A DNA stretch of 17,333 nt from positions 1-17,333 of the forward strand of contig JANWKX010000033.1 of the NCBI GenBank assembly GCA_025451145.1. The letters run 5' to 3'. Made by a program: the position numbers and the translations under genes. Of the stretch, positions 1-6,758 are shown piece after piece (position 1 is the stretch's first letter; each line of letters begins with the position of its first letter). Origin of the DNA: Vampirovibrionales bacterium (GTDB lineage: Bacteria > Cyanobacteriota > Vampirovibrionia > Vampirovibrionales > JAGQHJ01). Below the pieces are notes generated by a model. The model had not been told where the DNA came from, ran no database searches, and saw nothing but the letters and a program-made list of their open reading frames with translations.

Positions 1-533
1 AATCACCCATTTGCTTTGCAGCTCAAAAAGGCGCAAGCCCCCAAGAGATTCAGCAATTATCCAAAGGATTTGACCATATTCAGCATTGCCTGGATCCTGA
101 ACAACATTTTTCTAGGCGTCCTGGAACCGGCGCTGCCGGAGGGCTGCCCATTGGTGTCCTCTGCGCCTACCCTCATGCCAAAATTGAATCGGGTAACACC
201 TGGCTTGCCCGAGAAGCCCATTTGGATCGGGCGTTATCACAGGCAGATCTGGTCATTACCGGAGAAGGCTGTTTTGATCAAACCTCTTTATTGGGCAAGG
301 GAACCGGTTATTTACTGGAACAAGCCGCTTCACGGCAAATCCCTGTCGTCATTTTTTGTGGAAAATCCCAAATACGCCACATCCCCTTTAATAATGTCCA
401 GGTCTTCCCGCTCTTGACAGAAGATGCCCCAGTAACGCCCGAAAGGCTTGCCGCTACGTCTGAGGATCTTCGGAAAACAGTTTTGGCTCACTTACCAGCC
501 ATTGCGCAAATGCTTGTAAAGCAGCAGGTCTAA
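1..533 (+). CDS. glxK: Glycerate kinase, C-terminal half (5' end outside window)
   Basis: Glycerate kinase of the GarK/GlxK family (Gly_kinase), which phosphorylates D-glycerate with ATP and feeds it into glycolysis. The frame is open from the left edge, with the first whole codon at position 3, and gives 176 residues before the TAA at 531-533. That is about the last half of a family protein of usually 370-380 residues. Visible family signatures are AAQKGASPQE near the start, the glycine-rich GTGAAGGLPIG, and the nucleotide/substrate-site segment DLVITGEGCFDQTSLLGK. Members often have Arg where this protein has Cys after GEG. No start is visible: the ATG at 222 lies inside the conserved domain and is not the real start. 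The last 80 bp overlap the 3' end of nagZ on the other strand. The neighbours give no clue to a glycerate pathway. Family assignment is firm; physiological role is inferred. Confidence 0.88.
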   Translation, partial: SPICFAAQKGASPQEIQQLSKGFDHIQHCLDPEQHFSRRPGTGAAGGLPIGVLCAYPHAKIESGNTWLAREAHLDRALSQADLVITGEGCFDQTSLLGKGTGYLLEQAASRQIPVVIFCGKSQIRHIPFNNVQVFPLLTEDAPVTPERLAATSEDLRKTVLAHLPAIAQMLVKQQV

Positions 534-2031
534 GGCTGGGCATTTGGAGATGAATCCAAGGATTCGATAGCACATCGCTATCTGTGGGCATGCCGCAGGA
601 AGCTACAATCATTTTAGCTTCAGGATGCTGACGTCGAAGCTGCTCATAATACTGCTGTTGCTGGGGTGAAAGCAGGCTGTTAAAGGCCATAAACACAATT
701 ACATGAAACGCTCGGTTTTCCCATGTATCTAATGAAAAGGGCATTTCAGCCGGAACCGGATAAAACTGATACACCTGGGGCGGAATCCCATATTCACGAC
801 ACCACCCTATAAGGTCTTTGCAATGGTCTCTATCCAGCGCATAATGGGGCATGGTTTGCCGATCAGGCGCTACCAAGGCCCAAGGCATCTCCGGGGATAA
901 TGGTAACGGGCTGATAAATTGGTGCTGAAGTTCAACCAAACCGTGTTTGGCCCAAGTCAAGGCCAATTGATGACAAGCCGCTTCTGAAACTGAATCCGAT
1001 GCTTCGGCCAATGGCAATACCGGCTTAAGTTGGGCATTATAGGCCAAAATGCGCTCGATCTTTTGATCCAAAAGAGACTCCGGGAATTTACCCTGTTGCA
1101 CCCGAGACACCATGGCTTCAAATACTTGCCAAGCTTCCGGTTGAGCCCTTCTGTAGACAAGCATATCGGCCCCGGCTTCTAAGGCCATCACCGCAACTTC
1201 AATGGGGTCACGTTCGTTCCAGATGGCCCCCATCATCAGGTCATCCGTGAAAATTAAGCCATGAAACCCAAGCTGTTCTCTCAGCAAGTGCTGAATCATG
1301 ATCTTGGATAAGCTGGCAGGGATAGACGCTCGTTCACCCAAATTCTTGGATAACTGGGGATAGAGACCATGGGCCACCAAAACCCCAGGCACGCCTTCAT
1401 CAATCAGCGTTTTATAGGGGATCAACTCTTCCTCTTGCCAGGCTTCAAAATAGGGCAGATCCAAATGAGAATCCACCGTGCCAGACCCATGGCCTGGAAA
1501 ATGTTTGGCAACCGGTAGAACACCCGCAGTTAAATGGGCTTTAATAACAGCTCGGGTAAAGGGCATCACTTGATCGGCAGTTTGCCCGTAAGCCCTGGCC
1601 CCAATAATAGGATTCATGCGCTCGGTATTGAGATCAACAGTGGGCGTGAAATTAAGATTAATCCCCAGCCATTGAAGACGCTGGGCCACTTCCAAGTTCA
1701 CCTGATAGCAAAAGGCCGGGTCATCCAATAAGCCATAGACCACCGGCATTAGCCCTGTGGGGAAAAGCCAGTGGGGCAGGCGCTCAATCTGGCCACCTTC
1801 TTGGTCAATCCCCATGAAAGAAAGCCCTGACCCTTTAATCCGAGCCGTTAAATCACTCAGATAGGCCCTGAGCTCAACGGCGGTATCGAAAGGCTGTAGG
1901 TGATGGCGAAATAAGAGCACCCCGCCAAGGCCGTACCTTAAAAAAGGCTCTATTTCGTCCAATAATTCCGGGGTATCACTGCCCACCATAAACAGTTGGG
2001 CCACTTTTTCCTCAAGGTTTAAAGAGCGCAT
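454..2031 (-). CDS. nagZ: Beta-N-acetylhexosaminidase NagZ-like (glycoside hydrolase family 3) with C-terminal extra domain
   Basis: Family 3 beta-N-acetylglucosaminidase that removes GlcNAc from GlcNAc-anhydroMurNAc muropeptides in peptidoglycan recycling. The TIM-barrel spans about residues 1-340. It contains GIDQEGG (74-80), the NagZ signature KHFPGHG (176-182), the Asp187-Ser-His189 general-acid dyad typical of NagZ, and the nucleophile Asp263 in IFTDDLMMG. All catalytic residues are present. The protein is 525 residues against about 340 for E. coli NagZ; residues about 345-525 form a second domain like that of longer two-domain NagZ proteins of Gram-positives. No signal peptide is seen, so it is likely cytoplasmic. 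Its ATG lies 2 bp after the mnmE stop, so it is probably translationally coupled as third gene of mutS-mnmE-nagZ. Its last 80 bp overlap the convergent glycerate kinase gene. The role in recycling is inferred from family; the LD-carboxypeptidase at 14755-15732 fits the same pathway. Confidence 0.93.
   Translation of the reverse strand: MRSLNLEEKVAQLFMVGSDTPELLDEIEPFLRYGLGGVLLFRHHLQPFDTAVELRAYLSDLTARIKGSGLSFMGIDQEGGQIERLPHWLFPTGLMPVVYGLLDDPAFCYQVNLEVAQRLQWLGINLNFTPTVDLNTERMNPIIGARAYGQTADQVMPFTRAVIKAHLTAGVLPVAKHFPGHGSGTVDSHLDLPYFEAWQEEELIPYKTLIDEGVPGVLVAHGLYPQLSKNLGERASIPASLSKIMIQHLLREQLGFHGLIFTDDLMMGAIWNERDPIEVAVMALEAGADMLVYRRAQPEAWQVFEAMVSRVQQGKFPESLLDQKIERILAYNAQLKPVLPLAEASDSVSEAACHQLALTWAKHGLVELQHQFISPLPLSPEMPWALVAPDRQTMPHYALDRDHCKDLIGWCREYGIPPQVYQFYPVPAEMPFSLDTWENRAFHVIVFMAFNSLLSPQQQQYYEQLRRQHPEAKMIVASCGMPTDSDVLSNPWIHLQMPSLRPAALQAFAQWLVSEPKLFSEDPQT
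552..582. repeat. Two back-to-back inverted repeats inside the nagZ 3' region
   Basis: Two perfect hairpins sit directly next to each other. The first is GAATCC-AA-GGATTC at 552-565; the second is GATAGC-ACATC-GCTATC at 566-582. They lie in nagZ coding sequence, starting 18 bp after the glycerate kinase stop codon at 533. No T-run follows on either strand, so they do not form a classic intrinsic terminator. They could slow or end transcription arriving from glxK, or could be chance within coding DNA. Confidence 0.4.
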
Positions 2032-2033
2032 CG

Positions 2034-3398
2034 CTATTTCCCAACACAGAATCTTGAAAAAACGGAATCCAAAACTTTTTCAGTGGTGTCATGACCTAAA
2101 AGTCCTTCTAAAGCCAATAGCGCATTGGTCAAGGGAATGGTTGCCAGATCCAAAGGAATATGGGTGGCTTCGAGAGAGGTAACAGCATCTTGAAGCTCAT
2201 GATCAATGATATCTAATTTTTCTAATTGTTGCTCGGAAAGTAGATGTTCTAACCCGGTTAAATCGGTCATTGTACCCATTAAAGATTCAATCCAATCCAG
2301 GATTGCCCTTAGTCCAATTCGGTTGGTTGCTGATGTTTCGAGAACAGGCCAATCGTTTGCGGATAGCTGTGTTGAACGAAACACAGGAGAATCCGCTTTA
2401 TTGACCGCCAGCACCCCTGGCTTTCCCCCAAACTTCTCGAGTAAGGCATCATCTGCATTGGTTAACCCTTGGGTCCCATCAACCACGTAAATCACCGCAT
2501 GGGCCGTATCAACGGCCTGCCAACTCCGTTCAACCCCCATGGCCTCTACCGTGTCCTTAGTGTCTCGTAACCCGGCCGTATCACAAAGCACCACCGGAAT
2601 GCCATTGATGGTTAGGGCTTCACGGATCACATCCCGAGTGGTTCCGGGGATCTCCGTCACAATGGATCGATCCGCCGATAATAAGGCATTGAACAGAGAC
2701 GATTTCCCCGCATTGGGCATCCCTACCAAGGCAATTTCAAGGCCGTCTCGGATCACTTGATTGCGTCGACTCAGCTCTGAATCCTGTTGAATCTCTGCCT
2801 TGAGTGCATAGATTGCCTTCGCCAGCGTTTGCCGATCCGGTTCCTCCACTTCATCGGGGAAATCGATACTGGCCGTTAGATCGGCCTGGATGTCACTAAT
2901 CCGCTCCAGGTAAGACATCAATCGGTGGCCGATGGTTCGGTGATGAAGGTTGGACGCCGCGATTTTGACCAATCGTTCCCCTTGCGCATGAATGAGATCC
3001 AGGATAGACTCCGCCTGGGTCAGGTCAATCCGGCCGTGGAGCAAGGCTTTTTTTGTAAATTCACCGGGGGCCGCCATTTGAGCACCGGCCTTGAGGCAAA
3101 GCTTCAAAATAAATTGAGAGGTGACCAAGCCGCCATGGCAATGGATCTCGACACAGTCTTCGCCGGTAAAACTTCGAGGGGCTTGAAAAGGGAGAATTAA
3201 AACCTCATCCACAATTTGTTGATCTTCTGGATCAATCAGCCAGTCATGACAAATTTGATTGGCCGACCAAGCTTGTTGGGATTTCATCAGAGATCGGGCA
3301 ATTGCCCAGCTCTCTGAGCCACTTAAGCGAATTGCCGCAATCCCTCCCGTGCCTCGGGGGGTAATAATAGCCGCAATGGTCGATTGAGAGATATTCAC
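2034..3398 (-). CDS. mnmE: tRNA uridine-5-carboxymethylaminomethyl modification GTPase MnmE (TrmE)
   Basis: MnmE works with MnmG to place a carboxymethylaminomethyl (or aminomethyl) group on wobble uridine 34 of certain tRNAs. The order of parts is complete. The N-terminal folate-binding domain begins IAAIITPRGTGGIAAIRLSG and contains GEDCVEIHCHGG near residue 79. The GTPase domain has G1 GMPNAGKS at 226-233, GTTRD at 252-256 (G2), DTAG at 273-276 (G3) and NKAD at 333-336 (G4). The C-terminus is FCVGK, carrying the Cys of the family's C(I/L/V)GK motif. Length 454 matches the family. The start is GTG; it places the N-terminal strand exactly where the family starts, though no clear Shine-Dalgarno is seen. 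It follows mutS by 13 bp and precedes nagZ by 2 bp, so it is a middle operon gene. Confidence 0.97.
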   Translation of the reverse strand: MNISQSTIAAIITPRGTGGIAAIRLSGSESWAIARSLMKSQQAWSANQICHDWLIDPEDQQIVDEVLILPFQAPRSFTGEDCVEIHCHGGLVTSQFILKLCLKAGAQMAAPGEFTKKALLHGRIDLTQAESILDLIHAQGERLVKIAASNLHHRTIGHRLMSYLERISDIQADLTASIDFPDEVEEPDRQTLAKAIYALKAEIQQDSELSRRNQVIRDGLEIALVGMPNAGKSSLFNALLSADRSIVTEIPGTTRDVIREALTINGIPVVLCDTAGLRDTKDTVEAMGVERSWQAVDTAHAVIYVVDGTQGLTNADDALLEKFGGKPGVLAVNKADSPVFRSTQLSANDWPVLETSATNRIGLRAILDWIESLMGTMTDLTGLEHLLSEQQLEKLDIIDHELQDAVTSLEATHIPLDLATIPLTNALLALEGLLGHDTTEKVLDSVFSRFCVGK

Positions 3399-3411
3399 AA
3401 AAAGAGATCCA

Positions 3412-6015
3412 TCAGGAAACCGGCGTGGCTTCAGGAAACAAGCTCAACTGATCTTGTCGAGCGGCTTCTAACAGCGAGACTTGGCGTTGCTTTTCAATGG
3501 CCGTGAATTCTTTTTCCTGCATCTTATTCATTAAGCGTTCCGCCTTCTGGATCACCCGTTGAGGGAGTCCAGCCATCTTGGCCACTTGAATACCGTAACT
3601 TTTCTGGGCCGCCCCTGGGGCAACCGTATGCAGAAATTCGATTTCCCCTTCGGATTCGCTGACCAAGACCCGGTAATTGTGGATTTTAGGGCTGACTTTT
3701 TCTAACGTATTCAACTCATGATAGTGGGTGGCAAAGAGTGTTCGACAGCCATTATGGTGGGTCAAGTATTCGGCAACACTCCAGGCAATGGAAACCCCGT
3801 CATACGTGCTGGTTCCCCGGCCCACCTCATCCAACAGCACCAAGCTTCTTTGGGTGGCACAGTTTAGGATTTGAGCCGTTTCCGTCATTTCCACCATAAA
3901 GGTGGATTGCCCGCTACCCAAATCATCCACCGCCCCAATCCGGGTAAACATCTGATCCACCAGACCAATCCGCGCATAGGTGGCCGGGACAAAACACCCC
4001 ATTTGCGCCATTAAAACGACCAAGGCCACCTGACGCATATAAGTGGATTTACCGGCCATATTGGGGCCTGTAATAATCATGACCTGAGGAATCCTGTGGT
4101 CTTTGGGAGCGGCTGATAAAGTACAATCATTGCTCACAAAAGCCCCCAGCGGCAGTAATTTTTCAATCACCGGGTGCCTGGCTTCATGTAGGGTAATTTC
4201 AAAGGAATCATCCACCACTGGGCGAACATATCGATTTTCAGAAGCCACTGTCGCAAACGATTGTAAGACATCCAGCATCGCAATTCGCTTTGCAACGTCT
4301 CTTAAAATTGGGCCATAAGCGGATAAGTCTTCCCGTAAAGATAAAAACAGGTGAAACTCCAAGTCTTGTAGTCGGGCTTGGGCATCAAACACCTCTTCTT
4401 CATGGGCCTTCAACTCCGGCGTGATATACCGTTCCGCATTGGTTAGCGTTTGCTTGCGCTGATATTCCAATGGAGCCTGTTTTGCCAGCGTTTTACTAAT
4501 TTCAATGTAATAACCAAAAGCGCTATTCATGCCGAGCTTGAGGGTTTTTATCCCCGTCCGTTCCCGCTCAGCGTTTTCATAGGCTTCCATCCAGGATTGC
4601 TGGGTCTCCAGAACATGACGCAGGTGATCCAATTCGGCATGGTAACCGGTTTGAAACAATGCCCCTTCTTTTGGACTGAGGGCCGGGTTTTCCAGTAAGG
4701 CCTCATCCACCTGCTTGACGAACTCCTGAAGTGCTGGCGGCATATTTTGGACTAGCGCCAAGTAAAAAGCCGTTTGCCCTTCCAAAAGACTGGCAACTTC
4801 CGGGAGCATTTGGCATGAACGCTTTAAGGCCACCAGATCCCGGGGGTTGGCGCTTAAGTTTTGGAGCTTCATACTGAGACGCTCCAGGTCATAGATCCCG
4901 GCCAGGATTTCCCGGAGGGATTCTCTTAAGACCGGATCCTGAACCAAAACCTCAACGGCATCCAAGCGACTCTCAATTTCCGGAATTTCAATAGCAGGAC
5001 ACTGAAGCCAATGGCGAATCAACCGACCACCCATACTGGTCACCGTTTGATCCAGAATCCATAGGAGGCTTCCGTCTTGCTTGCCCTCACGCACCGTTTG
5101 AGTCAATTCCAAGTGGCGTCGTGCCGTTGCGTTCAATTCAAGGTGTTGAGACAAGCGGTAAGATTGGATGGTCTCAAAGACCGGGCGAGATTCTTCCAGA
5201 TAAGTCCCTTCCAAATACCCCAGAATTGTCCCAATGGCCGAAACCGCAATCCCCTGATCTTTCAGACCAAAGCTCTCCAAATCCTGGATTTTAAACCAGC
5301 GGAAGAGCCTCTCCCGACCTGCACGCTCATCGAAGGCTTCGGGCTTGAGTGCCGTGCATTGATATTGATTTTGGATTTGTGGTGGCACTTCAGGAACCCA
5401 TTCATCCACCACAACCCCTTTTTGCCGTCGGCCTTGAACCAACAGTTCACTGGGATGAATGCGGTCCAGTTCGTTGAGAAGCTGCTCCCAGGTCAGCTGG
5501 GTGGCGTAAAATTGGCCGGTCGTGACATCACAATAGGCTAAGCCCCAGCGCTTCTCTTTGGGATGAAACCAACAGGAGACCAGAAAATTGTTTTCATGAG
5601 ACTTGAGAAAACGCTGATCCGCAATGGTGCCACTCGATAGAATCCGGGTCACCCGCCGATCCACCAAGCCTTTAGCCTCGGCCGGATCTTCAACCTGATC
5701 ACAAATGGCCACCTTGAAGTTTTTCTCCAAGAGTTTTTGTAAGTAGCCGTCTATCGCTTTTGCAGGAACCCCTGCCATGGGAACCCGTCCCAGTTTTCCA
5801 GCTTCCCGACTGGTTAATGTGATTTCAAGGGCACGGGCCACAATGACGGCATCTTCAAAAAAGGTTTCGTAGAAATCGCCCATCCGATACAGGAGGACAA
5901 TCCCAGGATAGGTCTGTTTCACCTCTAAGAACTGCCGCATCATGGGAGTAGCCTCTTCAGGGTTGACCTGAGCGGCACAAAGCAGGTTTAAATCAACGGT
6001 TTTTTCCTTCTCCAT
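3412..6015 (-). CDS. mutS: DNA mismatch repair protein MutS
   Basis: MutS recognises mismatches and small loops and recruits MutL using ATP. Domain I begins with TPMMRQFLEVK and carries the mismatch-stacking motif Phe48-Tyr-Glu50 in GDFYETF. The ATPase domain has Walker A GPNMAGKST at 650-658 and the Walker B/signature stretch with Asp729-Glu730 in LLDEVGRGTST. Length 867 is typical of MutS1. I chose the ATG at 6015 because MutS proteins usually carry about 10-25 residues before TPMM. An alternative ATG (Met25/26) has a better purine-rich site (GAAGAGG) but would start inside that motif. It is the first gene of a mutS-mnmE-nagZ operon and lies downstream of the intrinsic terminator at 6112-6138, so its own promoter should lie in roughly 6016-6111. 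I could not pick a convincing hexamer pair there. mutL is not in the window. Confidence 0.97.
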   Translation of the reverse strand: MEKEKTVDLNLLCAAQVNPEEATPMMRQFLEVKQTYPGIVLLYRMGDFYETFFEDAVIVARALEITLTSREAGKLGRVPMAGVPAKAIDGYLQKLLEKNFKVAICDQVEDPAEAKGLVDRRVTRILSSGTIADQRFLKSHENNFLVSCWFHPKEKRWGLAYCDVTTGQFYATQLTWEQLLNELDRIHPSELLVQGRRQKGVVVDEWVPEVPPQIQNQYQCTALKPEAFDERAGRERLFRWFKIQDLESFGLKDQGIAVSAIGTILGYLEGTYLEESRPVFETIQSYRLSQHLELNATARRHLELTQTVREGKQDGSLLWILDQTVTSMGGRLIRHWLQCPAIEIPEIESRLDAVEVLVQDPVLRESLREILAGIYDLERLSMKLQNLSANPRDLVALKRSCQMLPEVASLLEGQTAFYLALVQNMPPALQEFVKQVDEALLENPALSPKEGALFQTGYHAELDHLRHVLETQQSWMEAYENAERERTGIKTLKLGMNSAFGYYIEISKTLAKQAPLEYQRKQTLTNAERYITPELKAHEEEVFDAQARLQDLEFHLFLSLREDLSAYGPILRDVAKRIAMLDVLQSFATVASENRYVRPVVDDSFEITLHEARHPVIEKLLPLGAFVSNDCTLSAAPKDHRIPQVMIITGPNMAGKSTYMRQVALVVLMAQMGCFVPATYARIGLVDQMFTRIGAVDDLGSGQSTFMVEMTETAQILNCATQRSLVLLDEVGRGTSTYDGVSIAWSVAEYLTHHNGCRTLFATHYHELNTLEKVSPKIHNYRVLVSESEGEIEFLHTVAPGAAQKSYGIQVAKMAGLPQRVIQKAERLMNKMQEKEFTAIEKQRQVSLLEAARQDQLSLFPEATPVS

Positions 6016-6111
6016 ACAGGGATTTTAACAGAAGCCCCTATGAAAGAAAAAAGAAGCCGCATGAAAACCGATCAATTCTTAACGCATCAAGGATAAGCGG
6101 GGAATATTAGC

Positions 6112-6138
6112 AAAAAAAATCTCGGCCAATGGCCGAGA
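6112..6138 (-). terminator. Rho-independent terminator ending the envelope operon
   Basis: A perfect 8-bp G+C-rich stem (TCTCGGCC / GGCCGAGA, 3-nt loop) lies at 6120-6138. Read on the minus strand it is followed by eight Ts (the A-run at 6112-6119). It sits about 100 bp after the ompH stop and upstream of mutS on the same strand, so it separates the two operons. There is no T-run on the plus-strand side, so it acts one way only. Confidence 0.92.
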
Positions 6139-6166
6139 AACTTAAGGAGGGGTATATAGTATTCAA
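6112..6166 (-). ncRNA. Possible short RNA or 3'-UTR RNA with C-rich anti-SD-like motif
   Basis: Between the ompH stop and the terminator the minus strand carries CCCCTCCTT (6152-6144), complementary to the Shine-Dalgarno consensus, just before the terminator hairpin with its U-tail. A TTGACT hexamer lies at 6201-6196 on the minus strand, but the matching -10 (TACCTT at 6178-6173) is poor, so an independent promoter is doubtful. A 3'-UTR product of the ompH mRNA is the alternative. This rests on layout only; nothing shows the RNA exists. Confidence 0.2.
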
Positions 6167-6240
6167 GACACTAAGGTAAGTGTAACGAATACATTAGTCA
6201 ACCCTTCCTGGTCAAATTTTAAGAAATATAACAGACCGGG

Positions 6241-6711
6241 TTATTTAGCGGGGGCTGCAGTACTTTTATTCAAGGCATCAATCACATCAGTGGTAATGTC
6301 TCGTCCGCCCATCAGTACGGTCTGTTTTGCAATAATTAAATCTAACTTTTGGTTTTGAGCCACTTGTTTCAAGGCGTCATCAAAATCACTCTTCAATGAC
6401 TGCTCCTGAGTCACCGTCCAATCCCGATACTCTTGAAATTTGGTGGCAAATTCCGTGTTCAATTTATCTTCCAGGTTTTTCTTTTCAACCGGTGTCATTT
6501 TATCCCCGGCCTTCAATTTACCCAGAAGACTGTCTCTGAGTTTTTGTAAATCATCTTCGCGGTTTTTCACTTTAATGGCCAGCTCTTGTGCCTTGGTATA
6601 TTTTTGGGTGACTTCCTGCATATCCACGATACCCACCTGCTGGGCAAGGGCAGAGCCGGTTAAAACCGCAGAAGCCAGGAGGCTAGCAAGTACCATTTGG
6701 ATCGGTTTCAT
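6241..6711 (-). CDS. skp: OmpH/Skp-family periplasmic chaperone
   Basis: Periplasmic chaperone of the OmpH/Skp family, which holds unfolded outer-membrane proteins on their way to the BAM complex. The N-terminus is a clear signal peptide: basic MKPIQ, hydrophobic core, and an AlaLeuAla cleavage site after residue 23. The mature protein starts QQVGIVDMQEV, the usual first strand of the family. A long charged alpha-helical stretch follows (about residues 40-120, rich in Lys, Glu, Gln), matching the Skp tentacles. A final strand region DLIIAKQTVLMGGRDITTDVIDAL closes the domain. Length 156 is typical. The start is supported by an AAAGGAG box 9 nt upstream. It lies 47 bp after bamA, its functional partner, and is the last gene of the operon before the terminator. 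Family is firm; the strict gene symbol is by analogy. Confidence 0.92.
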   Translation of the reverse strand: MKPIQMVLASLLASAVLTGSALAQQVGIVDMQEVTQKYTKAQELAIKVKNREDDLQKLRDSLLGKLKAGDKMTPVEKKNLEDKLNTEFATKFQEYRDWTVTQEQSLKSDFDDALKQVAQNQKLDLIIAKQTVLMGGRDITTDVIDALNKSTAAPAK

Positions 6712-6720
6712 GAGAAATAA

Positions 6721-6728
6721 CTCCTTTC
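6721..6728 (-). promoter_or_regulatory. Strong ribosome binding site for ompH/skp
   Basis: GAAAGGAG on the minus strand ends 9 nt before the ATG at 6711. It fixes the start and is much stronger than the sites of most other genes here, which fits the high protein level expected for an abundant chaperone. Confidence 0.8.
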
Positions 6729-6758
6729 AACAATGATATGAGTATAAGATAACCTGTT

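Noticed and set aside
16..417. Open frame of 133 codons at the left edge, plus strand
   Set aside because: It is a shadow of the glycerate kinase frame, which is open from position 3 and shows family motifs throughout.
222..533. Short gene starting at the ATG at 222
   Set aside because: Conserved glycerate kinase sequence (GTGAAGG and upstream) continues in frame before this ATG, so it is an internal Met of a truncated gene.
5925..5950. Internal ATG pair (Met25/26) as mutS start because of the GAAGAGG box
   Set aside because: It would begin inside the TPMM motif that normally lies about 10 or more residues after the start in MutS.
6144..6160. AAGGAGG on the plus strand as ribosome site of a small plus-strand gene
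   Set aside because: No ATG, GTG or TTG at a suitable distance opens a sensible frame; the complement on the minus strand is the more interesting reading.
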